A stretch of 64,000 nucleotides of DNA from Valencia hispanica (Eukaryota > Chordata > Actinopteri > Cyprinodontiformes > Valenciidae), in contig OY747714.1 in the NCBI GenBank assembly GCA_963556495.2, positions 50,591,041 to 50,655,040 of the forward strand. Direction: 5' to 3'. The notes beneath the pieces are model-generated. The model ran no database searches and was not told the origin of the DNA. It was given only the letters and a program-made list of their open reading frames with translations. The position numbers and the translations under genes are program-made. How positions within the stretch are numbered: position 1 is the stretch's first letter; every line of letters begins with the position of its first letter. Positions 45,520 through 56,874 of this stretch are shown in pieces.

Positions 45520-47295
45520 GAACATGAGGACCATCAACAGACTGATGGAGCCCTTACTGCACCATCAAAAAGAATGGCAGCTTGTCGGACTGGAAAATCA
45601 CCATATAACTGCGGCGAGTGTGGAACAACTCTTGAATCCAAATCTCATTTAAATACACATCAACTGATTCACACAGGAGGGAGACCATACAGCTGTGGCC
45701 AGTGTGGAGTATCTTTTAAAAGTAAAGGTGATTTAAAGGTACATCAACAGATCCACACAGGAGAGAGACCATACAGCTGTGACCAGTGTGGAGCAACTTT
45801 TAAAATGCGTCGTCGTTTAATAGAACATCAAATGATCCACACAGGAGAGAGACCATACAGCTGTGACCAGTGTGTAGCAAATTTTCAAACTAAATCTCGT
45901 CTAAACATACATCGACGGAGTCACACTGGAGAGAGACCTTATAGTTGTGACAAGTGTGGAGCAACTTTTAAAATTAGATATTGTCTTAACATGCATCAAC
46001 TGACCCACACTGATGAAAGACCGTACTGCTGTGGCCAGTGTGGAGCAACTTTTAAAACTAATTTTTCTTTAATGAGACATCAACTGACCCACAGTGGAGA
46101 GAAACCATACAGCTGTGAGCAGTGTGGAGCATCTTTTAAAACTAAAGGTGATTTAAAGGTACATCAACGGATTCACACAGGAGAGAGACCATACAGCTGT
46201 GACCAGTGTGGAGCAAATTTTCAAACTAAATGTCGTCTAAACATACATCGAAGAACCCATACTGGAGAGAGACCTTATAGTTGTGACAAGTGTGGAGCAA
46301 CTTTTAAAGTTAGCTCTTGTCTTAAAATTCATCAACTGACCCACTCTGGTGAAAGACCGTACACCTGTGACCAGTGTGGAGCAACTTTTAAAATGCGTCG
46401 TTATTTAAGGAGACATCAAAAGATCCACACAGGAGAGAGACCATACAGCTGTGGCCAGTGTGGAGCATCTTTTAAAACTAAATCTCGCCTAAACATACAT
46501 CAACGGACCCATACTGGAGAGAGACCTTATAGTTGTGACCAGTGTGGAGCAACTTGTAAAACTAAATCTTGTTTATTGAGACATCAACTGACCCATAGTG
46601 GAGAGAAACCATACAGCTGTGACCAGTGTGGAGCATCTTTTAAAACTAAAAGTGATTTAAAGGTACATCAACGGATCCACACAGGGGAGAGACCATACAG
46701 CTGTGACCACTGTAGAGCAACTTTTAAAACGCGTCGTCATTTAATGAGACATCAAATTATCCACACAGGAGAGAGACCATACAGCTGTGACCAGTGTGGA
46801 GCAACTTTTCAAACTAAATCTCGTCTAAGCATACATCGACAGACCCATACTGGAGAGAGACCTTATAGTTGTGACAAGTGTGGAGCAACCTTTCAAATTA
46901 GATCTTGTCTTAGCAAGCATCAACTGACCCACACTGGTGAAAGACCATACTGCTGTGACCAGTGTGGAGCAGCTTTTAAAATGCGTCGTTATTTAATGAG
47001 ACATCAAATGATTCACACAGGAGAGAGACCATATAGCTGTGGCCAGTGTGGAGCAAATTTTCAAACTAAATCTAATTTAGTTACGCATCAACGTATCCAC
47101 ACTGGAGACAGACCATATAGCTGTGACCAGTGTGGATCATCTTTTAGCACTAAAGGTAATTTAAAGATGCATCAAAGGATCCACACTAGAGCCAAACCAT
47201 ATATATGTGATAATTGTGGGAAATCCTTTGGCAGTAATGGTTCTCTTGAAACTCACAGACGATCACACACTGGAGAAAACCCTCTGTTGTTTTGA
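45520..47295 (+). CDS. ZNF unit 2, 20-finger C2H2 exon
   Basis: Begins after AG 45518-45519 (same acceptor as unit 1) in phase 0, with lead EHEDHQQTDG and the internal Met at 45574. It carries 20 consecutive 28-residue C2H2 fingers with TGERP-type linkers and ends GENPLLF at TGA 47293-47295. All 20 keep two Cys and two His. Helix residues vary more between fingers than in unit 1 (M-R-R-Y, T-K-S-R, I-R-S-C, T-K-G-D types). The terminal finger present in unit 1 is missing: about 80 bases are deleted between the ggagaaaa linker and ctgttgttttga, so translation ends in former 3' UTR. With the exon at 37982-38585 this is the one apparently intact ZNF gene in the window. Predicted nuclear DNA-binding protein, target unknown. 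Confidence 0.88.
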   Translation, partial: EHEDHQQTDGALTAPSKRMAACRTGKSPYNCGECGTTLESKSHLNTHQLIHTGGRPYSCGQCGVSFKSKGDLKVHQQIHTGERPYSCDQCGATFKMRRRLIEHQMIHTGERPYSCDQCVANFQTKSRLNIHRRSHTGERPYSCDKCGATFKIRYCLNMHQLTHTDERPYCCGQCGATFKTNFSLMRHQLTHSGEKPYSCEQCGASFKTKGDLKVHQRIHTGERPYSCDQCGANFQTKCRLNIHRRTHTGERPYSCDKCGATFKVSSCLKIHQLTHSGERPYTCDQCGATFKMRRYLRRHQKIHTGERPYSCGQCGASFKTKSRLNIHQRTHTGERPYSCDQCGATCKTKSCLLRHQLTHSGEKPYSCDQCGASFKTKSDLKVHQRIHTGERPYSCDHCRATFKTRRHLMRHQIIHTGERPYSCDQCGATFQTKSRLSIHRQTHTGERPYSCDKCGATFQIRSCLSKHQLTHTGERPYCCDQCGAAFKMRRYLMRHQMIHTGERPYSCGQCGANFQTKSNLVTHQRIHTGDRPYSCDQCGSSFSTKGNLKMHQRIHTRAKPYICDNCGKSFGSNGSLETHRRSHTGENPLLF

Positions 47296-48650
47296 ATATA
47301 TAATCACCTTTATAAAACAAATGAGCTGAATGGTAAATGGACTAAGGTTATTAAATTTGTTCGGATTGCGGTCTACTGCATTTTTATTCAGTTTATAAAT
47401 AATTTTTTGTATCTGTTTTTATATTGTTTCTGTATATGTGTAAGGTTGACGCTGAGCCCTGTTCAAGATTGATTTCTGCAACCTCCTATTGGCAGACAAA
47501 GTTTTGATTGTATTCTATCAATATGTGAACAAAAGACTTATAACCTGTTTTAAACACGACACTTAACTTCTGTGAAAGTCTGTTACTATGTATTGTAAAA
47601 ATATAGTGAGCTCTTTCCACGTTCTAATGCCGAGAAGAGTGGCTTAAGAAAGGGAAAATGAAGGTGAAGTAATCCTAAATGAGTTTGTGCTCACGTTATC
47701 TTATGTGCTTATGGTAAAACACTTTAAAGGTAATGGAGAAAGGCTGACAATGATTGGTGGGTGTTTAAAATCAGTACTAGTCGGTATATTCGAAGCTGCA
47801 TGCTGAGTGAAAATGGAAGTGACTTAAGGCAGTGAGCCGCTGATCCTAGTGAATAACAGAACTTTGCAACTTAAAAAAAGCAGAGCAGCAAAAATGGATA
47901 TGTGACCGTTGGCACAGTCAGAGATGAAGTTCTGTTGAGTCCAGTGTTGTGCTACAGCCACCATGACATGGAACTAGACTACAGAGACAGATATCTTGGC
48001 TGTAAGAACTAATCCCACAATGTGTTTCATCAAACCCAGCTTCAACTGGAAGAGGAGGAGTTGTGCAACATCCTCACCCAAAGAAAACTAAGTGTTCTCC
48101 TAAGCTCGACCTCTTTTCGTCACCTGTGGTCAGACCGGCCACTGTGAGGAGACCTCAGCACGGCAGCAAGGCAGCCACGAGGGCTCACTGCTAGCTGTGC
48201 CCCATGCAGCTGCTGCTAGCCGACTAGCTAACCACAGCTGGTCTCCCTTTATTGCTGGGTTTCACCAGACAACAGATTAATCTTTCAACAGGGATCTAAG
48301 AAAGTAAGGTTGTGTCTGGGCAGAGATAAATTATTTTAGGATTAACAATATAAGGATTGTTTTGATTGTATATTTGTGTTTTTGCTGCATTTGTGATAAT
48401 TCTTTCATTCTTTGTGTTTGAACAGGCCATTCGGCCTGTGGTGTATTCAGTGTTATTAAATGTTATTGACCGATAGTCATTTTAATCATGCAACATGGGT
48501 TACTTCATTCCACGGAGCGTTTCCGTCTGTTCTCTGGTCCGCTAAGCTACACAGACTGATCCCTTAGCTTGTGCTACATGCCTAAAGGTAGCTCCGTGTG
48601 CTGGTAAACAATCTGGAGCAATTAAAATAGGCTTTAAAATAGTTTAAACA
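47296..48650 (+). other. 3' flank of ZNF unit 2, duplicated from unit 1
   Basis: Collinear with 8471-9553 and 10673-11060 but lacking the insertion at 9554-10672. ATTAAA near 47348 could serve as a polyadenylation signal; the AATAAA seen in unit 1 at 8949 lies in a segment deleted here. Confidence 0.7.
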
Positions 48651-48656
48651 CCGTGA

Positions 48657-49007
48657 TGTGGGGAAAATTATTTCTGGATCTAAAGTCTAAATGCGGCTCT
48701 ATGATATTGATCTAATAATTTGATCACAGTAATTATTAGTCAGGGAAGAGGCCTTTCACGCACTCAAATCTAACTGCTGACTCCACTGAGGAGTGTTCTG
48801 GTTAACCTTGCAATGAAGACATAACATCGGGGTACCGAAGGCAGAAGCTGCTTGAAGAGAGGCAGAGACATGATCTGGGTGTGAGAGAGTTCGACCGTTG
48901 GCCCAGACGGGCTCTTGTTTAAGACCGGCCGTAATAAAATATGAAAAACGATGAAGACTCCAGCCTCATTGCTATGACGGGAAGAAGACACCATTCTTCC
49001 TGTAACA
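48657..49007 (+). mobile_element. LTR-like segment with adjacent primer-binding-like site
   Basis: TGTGGGG at 48657 and TAACA at 49007 give TG/CA ends. AATAAA lies near 48932, about 75 bases before the end. TTGGCACCCATCGTG follows immediately at 49009, in the form of a primer-binding site. It begins where homology to unit 1 stops. No second LTR was found. Confidence 0.5.
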
Positions 49008-49904
49008 GTTGGCACCCATCGTGACCTTCAGCAGGTGGAAAAGAGTGGACGGGATGTGTTTTTCTCACCAACGTCCAAATTTCAGACAGTCACCGTCAAA
49101 GAAACCCTATGTCGGCTGCCGCCTAGAGCAGAACCCTGATTTCTGTGTGAGACTCAGACTTACACGGAGTGGTGAACTCTCCGAAAATTGACATGTTTGC
49201 TTGTTTATTTTTTTTTTATCCTTGTTTTTTTACAGTCTACTTTGAGAGAGAGAGGGAGTGTTTTTTTTTCCCCCTCTCTCCGGGACTGTAGGAGAGAGAG
49301 GCAGGTGTCAATGGACTTTAAAACAGGACAAAACAGCTTGACAGAACTTTTCTTTTTTGCATCGACTACCGACCGGATAATTGATCCTGATATTGAAGAG
49401 TGGACTTGCAGCATGCTACATGCAAGGTCTCTGTTTCCTAGTAGTTTTTTCCCTCTTTGTGTTTGCTCACGGAGAAAGTTCAGGAAGGAGAAAGTGTCTC
49501 TCTCTTCCAACGTAGCTCCTTAATGAAAGACTGGACAGTGCCAGAGAAAAGACCCTGCTATGATGATGGACAGACTGAATTTGGCCTTCAACCGACAGAG
49601 TCCGGAGCATGGTCTGCAGCAACAGAGGACAGAGCTCAAATGTCCACTTCCGAACACCCAACCACTTTGGCAACCAGCGATGTCCAGCGCACTATTTAAG
49701 GGGGGGTGAGATTTAAAATCATTTTACAGGGAAAAGACAGTAAGGACATTAAGATGATAATAAAAATGGGGATCAGGTTGTCTGGACAAGCACAGACTTT
49801 CATAAAATGGCAAATTACTGCAAGGTTAAGAATCAGTTATGCACAGCCGGGTTTTGGGGAGACGATAACAGACCAACCACGCACGCTCGCGCAACGAAGT
49901 AATT
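49008..49904. other. Possible internal remnant of the preceding LTR element
   Basis: Non-coding by eye. A purine run (aaggggggg) near 49700 followed by TGAGATT resembles a polypurine tract and LTR start, but what follows does not match 48657-49007. Confidence 0.35.
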
Positions 49905-50002
49905 CAATTAAAATTCAATTCAAAAATACTTTATTGATCCCAGAGGGAAATTAAGTGTTGGTATAGCTCATATAATTAATTCTTTAAGGAGTTGTAGATG
50001 AT

Positions 50003-50445
50003 TGTGGTGGAAAATTGTTATGCAATTAGGAATTAAGTGTATATTCTCTGTTTAGTGAATACATCTAGGGTAAAATGACAAGCTTATTGTTCCAGCTTAA
50101 TGTTATGAGAAAGATATGTGTCAGGTCACCAGACAGACAGACGCCGGGGCAGTAAGATAACAGTCTGGCCTTCGGATGAGCTGCTTTATGCGTTGATATG
50201 AGACTCGTGTGAAGCAGTTCTCCGGAGGCGGGGCGTGAACATTGGAGAAGACGTCTACAGAGATAAACAATGATTGCTGAATACTATTTAAGTGGTTAGT
50301 TAGAAATGTTGGTTAGGGTGATGCACGAGTAACTCTGTCCCCTCCGTGTTCTGGCCAGACATGTTTGAATTAATTACTTAAACGCCTTCTTGGACTCAAG
50401 TCTTCTTTATTATGGAAACCCTGAGATACTTAATTTGCCATTACA
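50003..50445 (+). repeat. 5' LTR
   Basis: Partner of 53486-53928; scattered substitutions separate the two copies. Confidence 0.92.
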
Positions 50446-50447
50446 CT

Positions 50448-50460
50448 TGGCGCCCAACGT
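50448..50460 (+). promoter_or_regulatory. Primer-binding site
   Basis: TGGCGCCCAACGT two bases after the LTR end, a form commonly complementary to a lysine tRNA 3' end. The exact tRNA was not checked. Confidence 0.75.
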
Positions 50461-52239
50461 AGCCTCAGCGAACGGAATGGACCGGCAGGGTCAAGGGAGT
50501 TGCTAGCGTCCTGGGAAATGTTCTCCCAGCCTCTTACCTCCAGTAGCTGTTTGGGAGATGGAGGCCTTGAAGCGTCTCTGTCGGCCCAGCTGTCGCCTGA
50601 GACAGAACCGGGTAAGACTGAGTCCTTTAAATAAATAGTGATAACAGAATTTTATTTGCACTCTCAGGAGGTGAAATATTTGCTAGCGGTTTCGTGTTTA
50701 TTTACTTACACGCGGTTGATTGATTGATTACTTAATATAATATATATTCTTATATTAACTACAATGTGGTAAAAATGTTCTGAAATAAAGTCCATTGTAG
50801 ATTTAATATGATTCTCTTGTAGATAATCAGCTAATGGAGCCACAAGCTTCTTTCTTACGACCGATGTGCTGCGATTCTCTAGTTGTAAACAATCACAGAT
50901 CCCGACACTGATGACGTGTTAACAGCGCTCTGCGGCTGGAAGTCTAAAAATAGGAACTTAAACACTTGTTTTGACGAAAAGTTTAGTCTTGAGTTTTCAG
51001 TTACTTCCTGGATGTTAACGAGTCCGGGTTAGTCAAACTGTTTGTTTTTTGCGCAAAACCACATCCTATTTCAAACATGAGCTTTCCAAATTAAAACACG
51101 GTAATGCTGAACTTCATGAATCATCCTTTTATTTTCCCAAGAAGGGGAACTTCTGCTGTACCGGCAGCAAAGTGACAGATAGAAGCATTTAGATCATAGA
51201 CTGTACATAAATTTAGATTCACACAAAGGAGGTAGAAAGCATGATACAAATTTAGGATTAGAACATTAAATGATAAAGAATAAAGCTTTAGCCATACCTC
51301 GACCAAAAAGAACTTTTACTTAATGATAGTAATGTTTAATAAAAATGTTAAATAATAAGGAAGCATTTGGGATACACTAGGCTACCTGTTTCAGCTGCCT
51401 ATGTGGAATTTATGCATTCAGTGCAATCTTTAAGCCAACAGGTGTGACCTACACACACTGTGGGGTTTTAAAATTACATGGTTTCTATTTGTAAAATTTA
51501 GTTTACTTCATTAAGACAAATGATGACTAAAAATAGATTCAGAATTTCGGTCACTGTTCTAAAGACGGGACAAATGTGGAAAATATTCAGTTAACACCTG
51601 TGTGCATTATATGCTATAGAGCGCATAAAAACAGGGTGTCAGAATAATAAATGTGAGACCTACTGTCAAACAGTTAATTCTATTCAGTTGCAACACTTTT
51701 TGATGTTTGAGGGGTTTTTTGTGTGTTCCTTTTAATAAAAGACTAAATGAAACAGGAGTAACGAGGCTAATTTTAAAATATAAGCAGTCTAAAGTACTGA
51801 GTAGAGGTAAAAGTGGGCAAATAGATTATTACTTCGATAAAGTATAACTCAAGTCCTACACAGAAAGAAACTGCAATGAAGAAAAGTTTCTTTCTTAAGC
51901 AAGAGTATCAGGTACAGGTAAAAAGGTTACTTGACATCGTTGTTATTAAAATAGAGTGGCATATTCAAATCTGAATGTGCAACTGAGTTAGATAAATTGA
52001 ATTAGATATGTTTTACAGTTGTACAGGTTTTAAAATTGTGCATTTAGAATAAATGTATTATTTTTTTTCAAGGAGTTAACAGAGAATAAACTGTAAGAAA
52101 CAGAGGAGCAAATAACAGCAGCAGAGATATTAATTAGGTAAATAAACTGTGTCCTGAGTAAAACAATTTTAACTAAGGTGGTTGCAAATATAATCCTTAC
52201 TGTAACATCAATTAGATTCTGGAAAAGCAGGGTCTGAAG

Positions 52240-52430
52240 AAGTTGTCTAATTCAATTCAAAATACTTTATTGAGCCCAGAGGGAAATGAAGTGTTGTTGT
52301 AGCTCATGCAAGTAGGACTAAAATTCTTAAATACATTAGGTAACTATGTGGTGAAATGATTATTTTGTTTTTGCAAGGCAAGGCAAGGCAATTTTATTTG
52401 TATAGAACACTTTCAACAACAAGGTAATTC
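52240..52430 (-). mobile_element. Two LINE 3' tails inside the LTR element
   Basis: A Rex1-type tail (caaaatactttattgagccc, about 52257) is followed by an L2-type tail (aaggcaattttatttgtata, about 52384), both minus polarity. They may be captured sequence or short truncated insertions. Confidence 0.65.
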
Positions 52431-53485
52431 AAATATAAGAACCTAATTGCAAACCTAAATGATTGGGATATGATCATCTGGGGGTTGAAGCTGCCTCAGC
52501 GGCGACAGCAGCAGGATACACAGGTTCTGAGGTTATGTCTTATGCATGACCTTTAACCTACTATGTTTGGTTTCTCGACACTGGAGAAGCAGTTGAAGTT
52601 ATTGTTTCCTTGTTTCTTGATTTTTTTTAAGGCATGTGCAAGATGCCTTAAAAAAGGGGGGAATTGGATTTGATAGTAATTGGAACAGATTTTTAAGGGA
52701 TTATGAAGAGAATTGTAACTTGCAGGTTTAATTGAGTTTCTTGTGAATCATAACTCTGTCATAAATTAATTAGGGTTTTTACTACCTGGACTTGACATCT
52801 GACTTCATATTCCATATCACTTCGGGTTCAGAGTTGTAGTACATATTTTGTTTGGGAACTTTACAAAGTTTTAATTTGATCTGAAAACCTTCTTTACTTC
52901 TTGCTGGGAGTAGTTGATTCTTGGGATTTTTTATTCACAAGTTGGAATGGTTGGTTGTCTTTTTCTTGGCATGGATCATGATCGGTGGCTACGGGTCACT
53001 GGATGCTGGCGGAGGCTGACTTCACGGCAACAGACAACAAACAGCGCAAGGGAAGAGTATACGTTTCAACACCTAGTGTTGATGTAATACTCTCTGAAGT
53101 GTACTGGAAGATGCTACATAATTTCTCCTTTGTTCTGTGTTTTATCTAGAACATCCTGACCGATGACGAGACCTGTGGATGGCCGCCTCTGGGGCGAGGG
53201 GCTGTTGAGATGACATTCTGCCCACAAGAAAATGGCGTAAGAAGACCCTGTGGGTTTTCGGTCTCAATGCACAGGAGTCTCAGCAAAGTCATCGGGAAGG
53301 ATCTAATATTTGTCACTGTGAGCTAATTCCATGGCCAAGCATGTCTCATGTCTGATTGTAATTTGTGTTTTGAACATTGTCTTTTTTTTGGATCAACCTA
53401 CCAACCTTTTAGGGAGTTTGTGATAGCACTTTAGAATATTCCCTTTATATCTATGGTATTATTTAAGTTAATAAAAGCGGGGAAT

Positions 53486-53928
53486 TGTGGTGGAAAATTG
53501 TTATGCAATTAGGAATTAAGTATATATTCTCTGTTTAGTAAATGCATCTAAGGAAATGACAAGGTTATTGTTCCAGCTTATTGTTATGAGAAAGATATAT
53601 GTGTCAGGTCACCAGAGAGACAGACGCCGGGGCAGGAAGATAACAGTCTGGCCTTCAGATGAGCTGCTTTATGCGTTGGTATAAGATTCGTGTGAAGCAG
53701 TTCTCCGGAGGCGGGGCGTGAAGGTTGGAGAAGACATCTACAGAGATAAACAATGATTGCTGAATACTATTTATGCAGTTAGTTAGAAAGGTTGGTTAGG
53801 GTGATGCACGAGTAACTCTGTCCCCTCCATGGTCTGGCCAGACATGTTTGAATGAAATACTTAAACGCCTTCTTGGACTCAAGTCTTCTTTATTATGGAA
53901 ACCCTGAGATACTTAATTTGCCATAACA
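53486..53928 (+). repeat. 3' LTR
   Basis: Second copy, preceded by the polypurine tract at about 53473-53484. Confidence 0.92.
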
Positions 53929-54320
53929 TGATGATGGGTGTGGGCAGGAAGGATTTCCTGTAGCGGTCTGTGTTGCAGTGAAACTGAAGAAGCCTCCGAC
54001 TGAAGACGCTCTGTTGTTGTATGACTCTCATGAAGAGGATGCTCAGGGTTGTTCATAATGTTTTTTGTTTTTATGAAGAATCCTTCTTTGCATTATCATC
54101 TCCAGATGTTCCACAGTTGTCCCAAGAACAGAACCAGAACCTTCTTTATCAGGTTGTTTAGCCTATTTAAATCCCTGGCTCTGATGCTGCTACCCCAACA
54201 GATGATGGCTGAAGAGATTACACTCTCCACAACAGACTTGTAGAAGATCTGCAGCATCTTGCTGCAAACCTTGAAGGACCTAAGCTTCCTCCAGAAGTCC
54301 AGTCTGCTCTGTCCCTTCTT

Positions 54321-55593
54321 CTAGACGGTTTCACTGTTCAGTCTCCAGTCCAGTCTGTTGTCAAGGTGAAGTCTGAGGTATTTATACTCCTCAACCACCT
54401 CCACTTCTTCTCCCATGATGGAAACAGTTTTTGACTTATCCCTGTTTCTTCTGAAATCTAAAATCGTCTCCTTTGTTTTGTTCACATTCAAGGTGAGACA
54501 ATTGTTTCCACACCATGTCACAAAGCGGTCCACCAGCTCTCTGTATTCAGCTTCTTGTCCATCTCTGATACACCCGACAATTGCAGAGTCATCTGAGTAT
54601 TTCTGTAGATGACAGGTCTCTGATTTGTACTGGAAGTCAGAGGTGTACAGAGTGAAAAGGAATGGTGAGAGTACGGTCCCCTGTGGTGCTCCTGTGCTGC
54701 TGACCACCTGGTTTGACACACAATTCTTCAGTCTCACAAATTGTGGTCTGTTTGTCAGGTAGTCATTGATCCAGGCGATCGTTGAGGGCTCCACCTGTGT
54801 CTTCAGGAGTTTCTGACAAAGCAAATCAGGCTGAATTGTGTTAAATGCACTAGAGAAATCAAAGAACATGATCCTCACAGTGCTGCCTGCTTTGTCCAGA
54901 TGACAGTGGGTTGGTTGAAGCAGGTGGATGATGGCATCTTCAACTCCAACTCCACAGCGATAAACAAACTGCAGTGGGTCCTGAGACGTTCTTGTTTGCT
55001 TACTCAAGGGTGCCAACAGGAGTCTCTCCAGGACCTTCATGATGTGGGATGTCAGGGCAACGGGTCTATAGTCATTGATGACTGATGGGTGAGTTCTTTT
55101 GGGTACTGGAACAAGGCAGAATGTCTTCCACAACACTGGAACCTTCTCCTGAGTTAGGCTAAGGTTGAAGAGGTGCTGCAGAATCCCACAGAGCTGCTCT
55201 GCACAGGCCTTCAAGACTCTGGGACTGACACCATCTGGACCTGCAGCCTTGTTCCGGTTCAGTTTCTCCAGCTGCCTCTTCACCTGACTTTTGGGGACAG
55301 ACAAGTGGGAGGGGGAGGCAAAGGGGGTAGCAGCATTTCCTGACTTGGTTGAAGTAAAAACTTGTGGAATTAGAAGAGTCCATGGCTGAGGTGAAGGATA
55401 AAACATCTGACGTGTTACAGGAACACTGTTGATCAGAGGAGAGTGGGATGTCTGTTTGGCTGGGAACAGGAGAGGGGGATGCTGAGCTAGTTCCTGAACT
55501 GAACCTGTTGAAGAATATGTTCAGTTCATTGGCTCTGTCCAGACTTCCATCTATCCAATCCTTCCTGTCCTTAAAGCCTGTGATCTTTCTCAT
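54321..55593 (-). pseudogene. Rex1-like LINE reverse transcriptase
   Basis: The long minus-strand frame at 54321-55406 (361 codons) contains NKAAGPDGVSPRVLK, DYRPVALTS, FFDFSSAFNTI (motif A), STGAPQGTVLSPFLFTLY (motif B), KYSDDSAIVGC (motif C with both Asp) and LNVNKTKETILDFR. The N-terminal part at 55410-55593 is in another frame, so there is a frameshift near 55380. The DD pair is intact but the copy is not translatable as a whole. Confidence 0.85.
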
Positions 55594-55599
55594 TCCTGA

Positions 55600-56731
55600 C
55601 TAGACATCTCTGATATTGTTCTTCTGTAGTTTGTTCTCCAGCTTCTTCCTGTATGCCTCCTTGGTGTCTCTGATCTTGACCTTAAGTTGCTTCTGTATAC
55701 TCCTCAGTAATTCCCTGTCTCCCTCCCTGAAGGCTCTTTTTTTCTTGTTTAGCAGTTCCTTCAGGTCACTGGTGATCCAGGGTTTGTTATTAGGGAAGCA
55801 TCTCACTGTTCTGGTGGGGATGATGTTGTCCACACAGAAGTTTATATAGTCAGTCACACACTCAGTCATGGCATTGATGTCCTCTCCATGTGCTTGGCAA
55901 AGAGTAATCCAGTCTGTGGTTGCAAAACAACCCTGCAGGGCTTCTTCAGCTTCCTGTGACCATTTTCTCACAGTTCGTTTTGTCACAGGTTGCCTATGAA
56001 CAAGGGGTTTATATTCTGAACAGAGAAAAACAAGATTGTGATCTGATTGTCCCAGAGGAGGTCTTGGTTTGGACATGTATGAATCCTTTACATTTGCAAA
56101 AAACAAATCCAAGGTCCTGTTTTCTCTTGTGGAGCAGCTGACAAACTGTTGAAATGTTGGAAGTGTAGTAGAGAGCGAGGCATGATTAAAATCACCAGAT
56201 ATTGCCACAAATGCATTGGGGTGCTGTGTCTGTGACTTAGCAACAACGGAATGGTTGACACTATATGCATTGTCACTTCACAGTAACATGTCCTGGATGA
56301 CACCATCTGTTTTTTACAAGCACTGCTACTCCACCACCTTTCCTTTTTCTGCTCGTCTTCAGATCTCTATCTGCTCGTACAGTCAGGAAGCCTGGCAGAG
56401 AGACGTTGGAGTCGGGGATATGATCCAGCAGCCACGTCTCAGTAAAACACATAAAACTGCATTCACGGTACTCTGGCTGAGTCCTTGTAAGGAATTGGAG
56501 TTCATCCATCTTGTTAGCCAGTGATCTTACATTGCCCATTATGATCGATGGAAGAGATGGCTTGAACTTTCTCTTTCTCTGTCTCCTTTTTGCTCCTGCT
56601 CTGCATCCACGTCTCCTCCTTATCAACTCATCAGGGATTTGTGGCTTCAGTTGAGGTATTATTTCAGCTTTTGGGATGTTAATCAGCTGCTCCCAGCTGT
56701 AAACCACATTGTTGCCATGCTTACGCATCAT
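55600..56731 (-). pseudogene. Rex1-like LINE endonuclease and linker
   Basis: The minus strand reads IIMGNVRSLANKMDEL, CFTETWL and GGGVAVLVKNRWC at 56273-56560, then after a frameshift near 56260 ISGDFNHASL, NRTLDLFF, GQSDHNLV and the lysine-rich linker (56208-55600). This is the apurinic-type endonuclease domain. Confidence 0.82.
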
Positions 56732-56874
56732 AACAAATTGTCAAAAAGGGAAAAATTTACAGCAAAAATCCTTCCAGCTTCACAGCACCGAAAACTAGAA
56801 AGTATACAGGCCAAAAAATGCAATCTTCTTTAAGAAAAAAGAGGAACCAACGTACAAAAAAACAAAACTTAATA

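Larger units (their letters stand above)
50003..53928 (+). mobile_element. Complete non-coding LTR retrotransposon
   Basis: Matching 443-bp LTRs (50003-50445 and 53486-53928) start TGTGG and end ACA, with the 4-bp target duplication TGAT (49999-50002 and 53929-53932). A primer-binding-like site (TGGCGCCCAACGT) lies at 50448-50460, and a polypurine tract (aaaagcgggg) directly precedes the right LTR. The 3-kb interior has no gag or pol frame, so the copy must have depended on proteins made elsewhere. The interior itself holds LINE tails at 52240-52430. Confidence 0.9.
49905..56760 (-). mobile_element. Rex1/Babar-like LINE, split by an LTR element
   Basis: The coding part lies at 54321-56731 and the 3' tail at 49905-50002, where the + strand reads aaaatactttattgatccca, the complement of a gggatcaataaagtatttt-type tail. 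A complete LTR element (50003-53928) separates them within the 3' untranslated part. The 5' boundary is near 56760. Confidence 0.8.
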
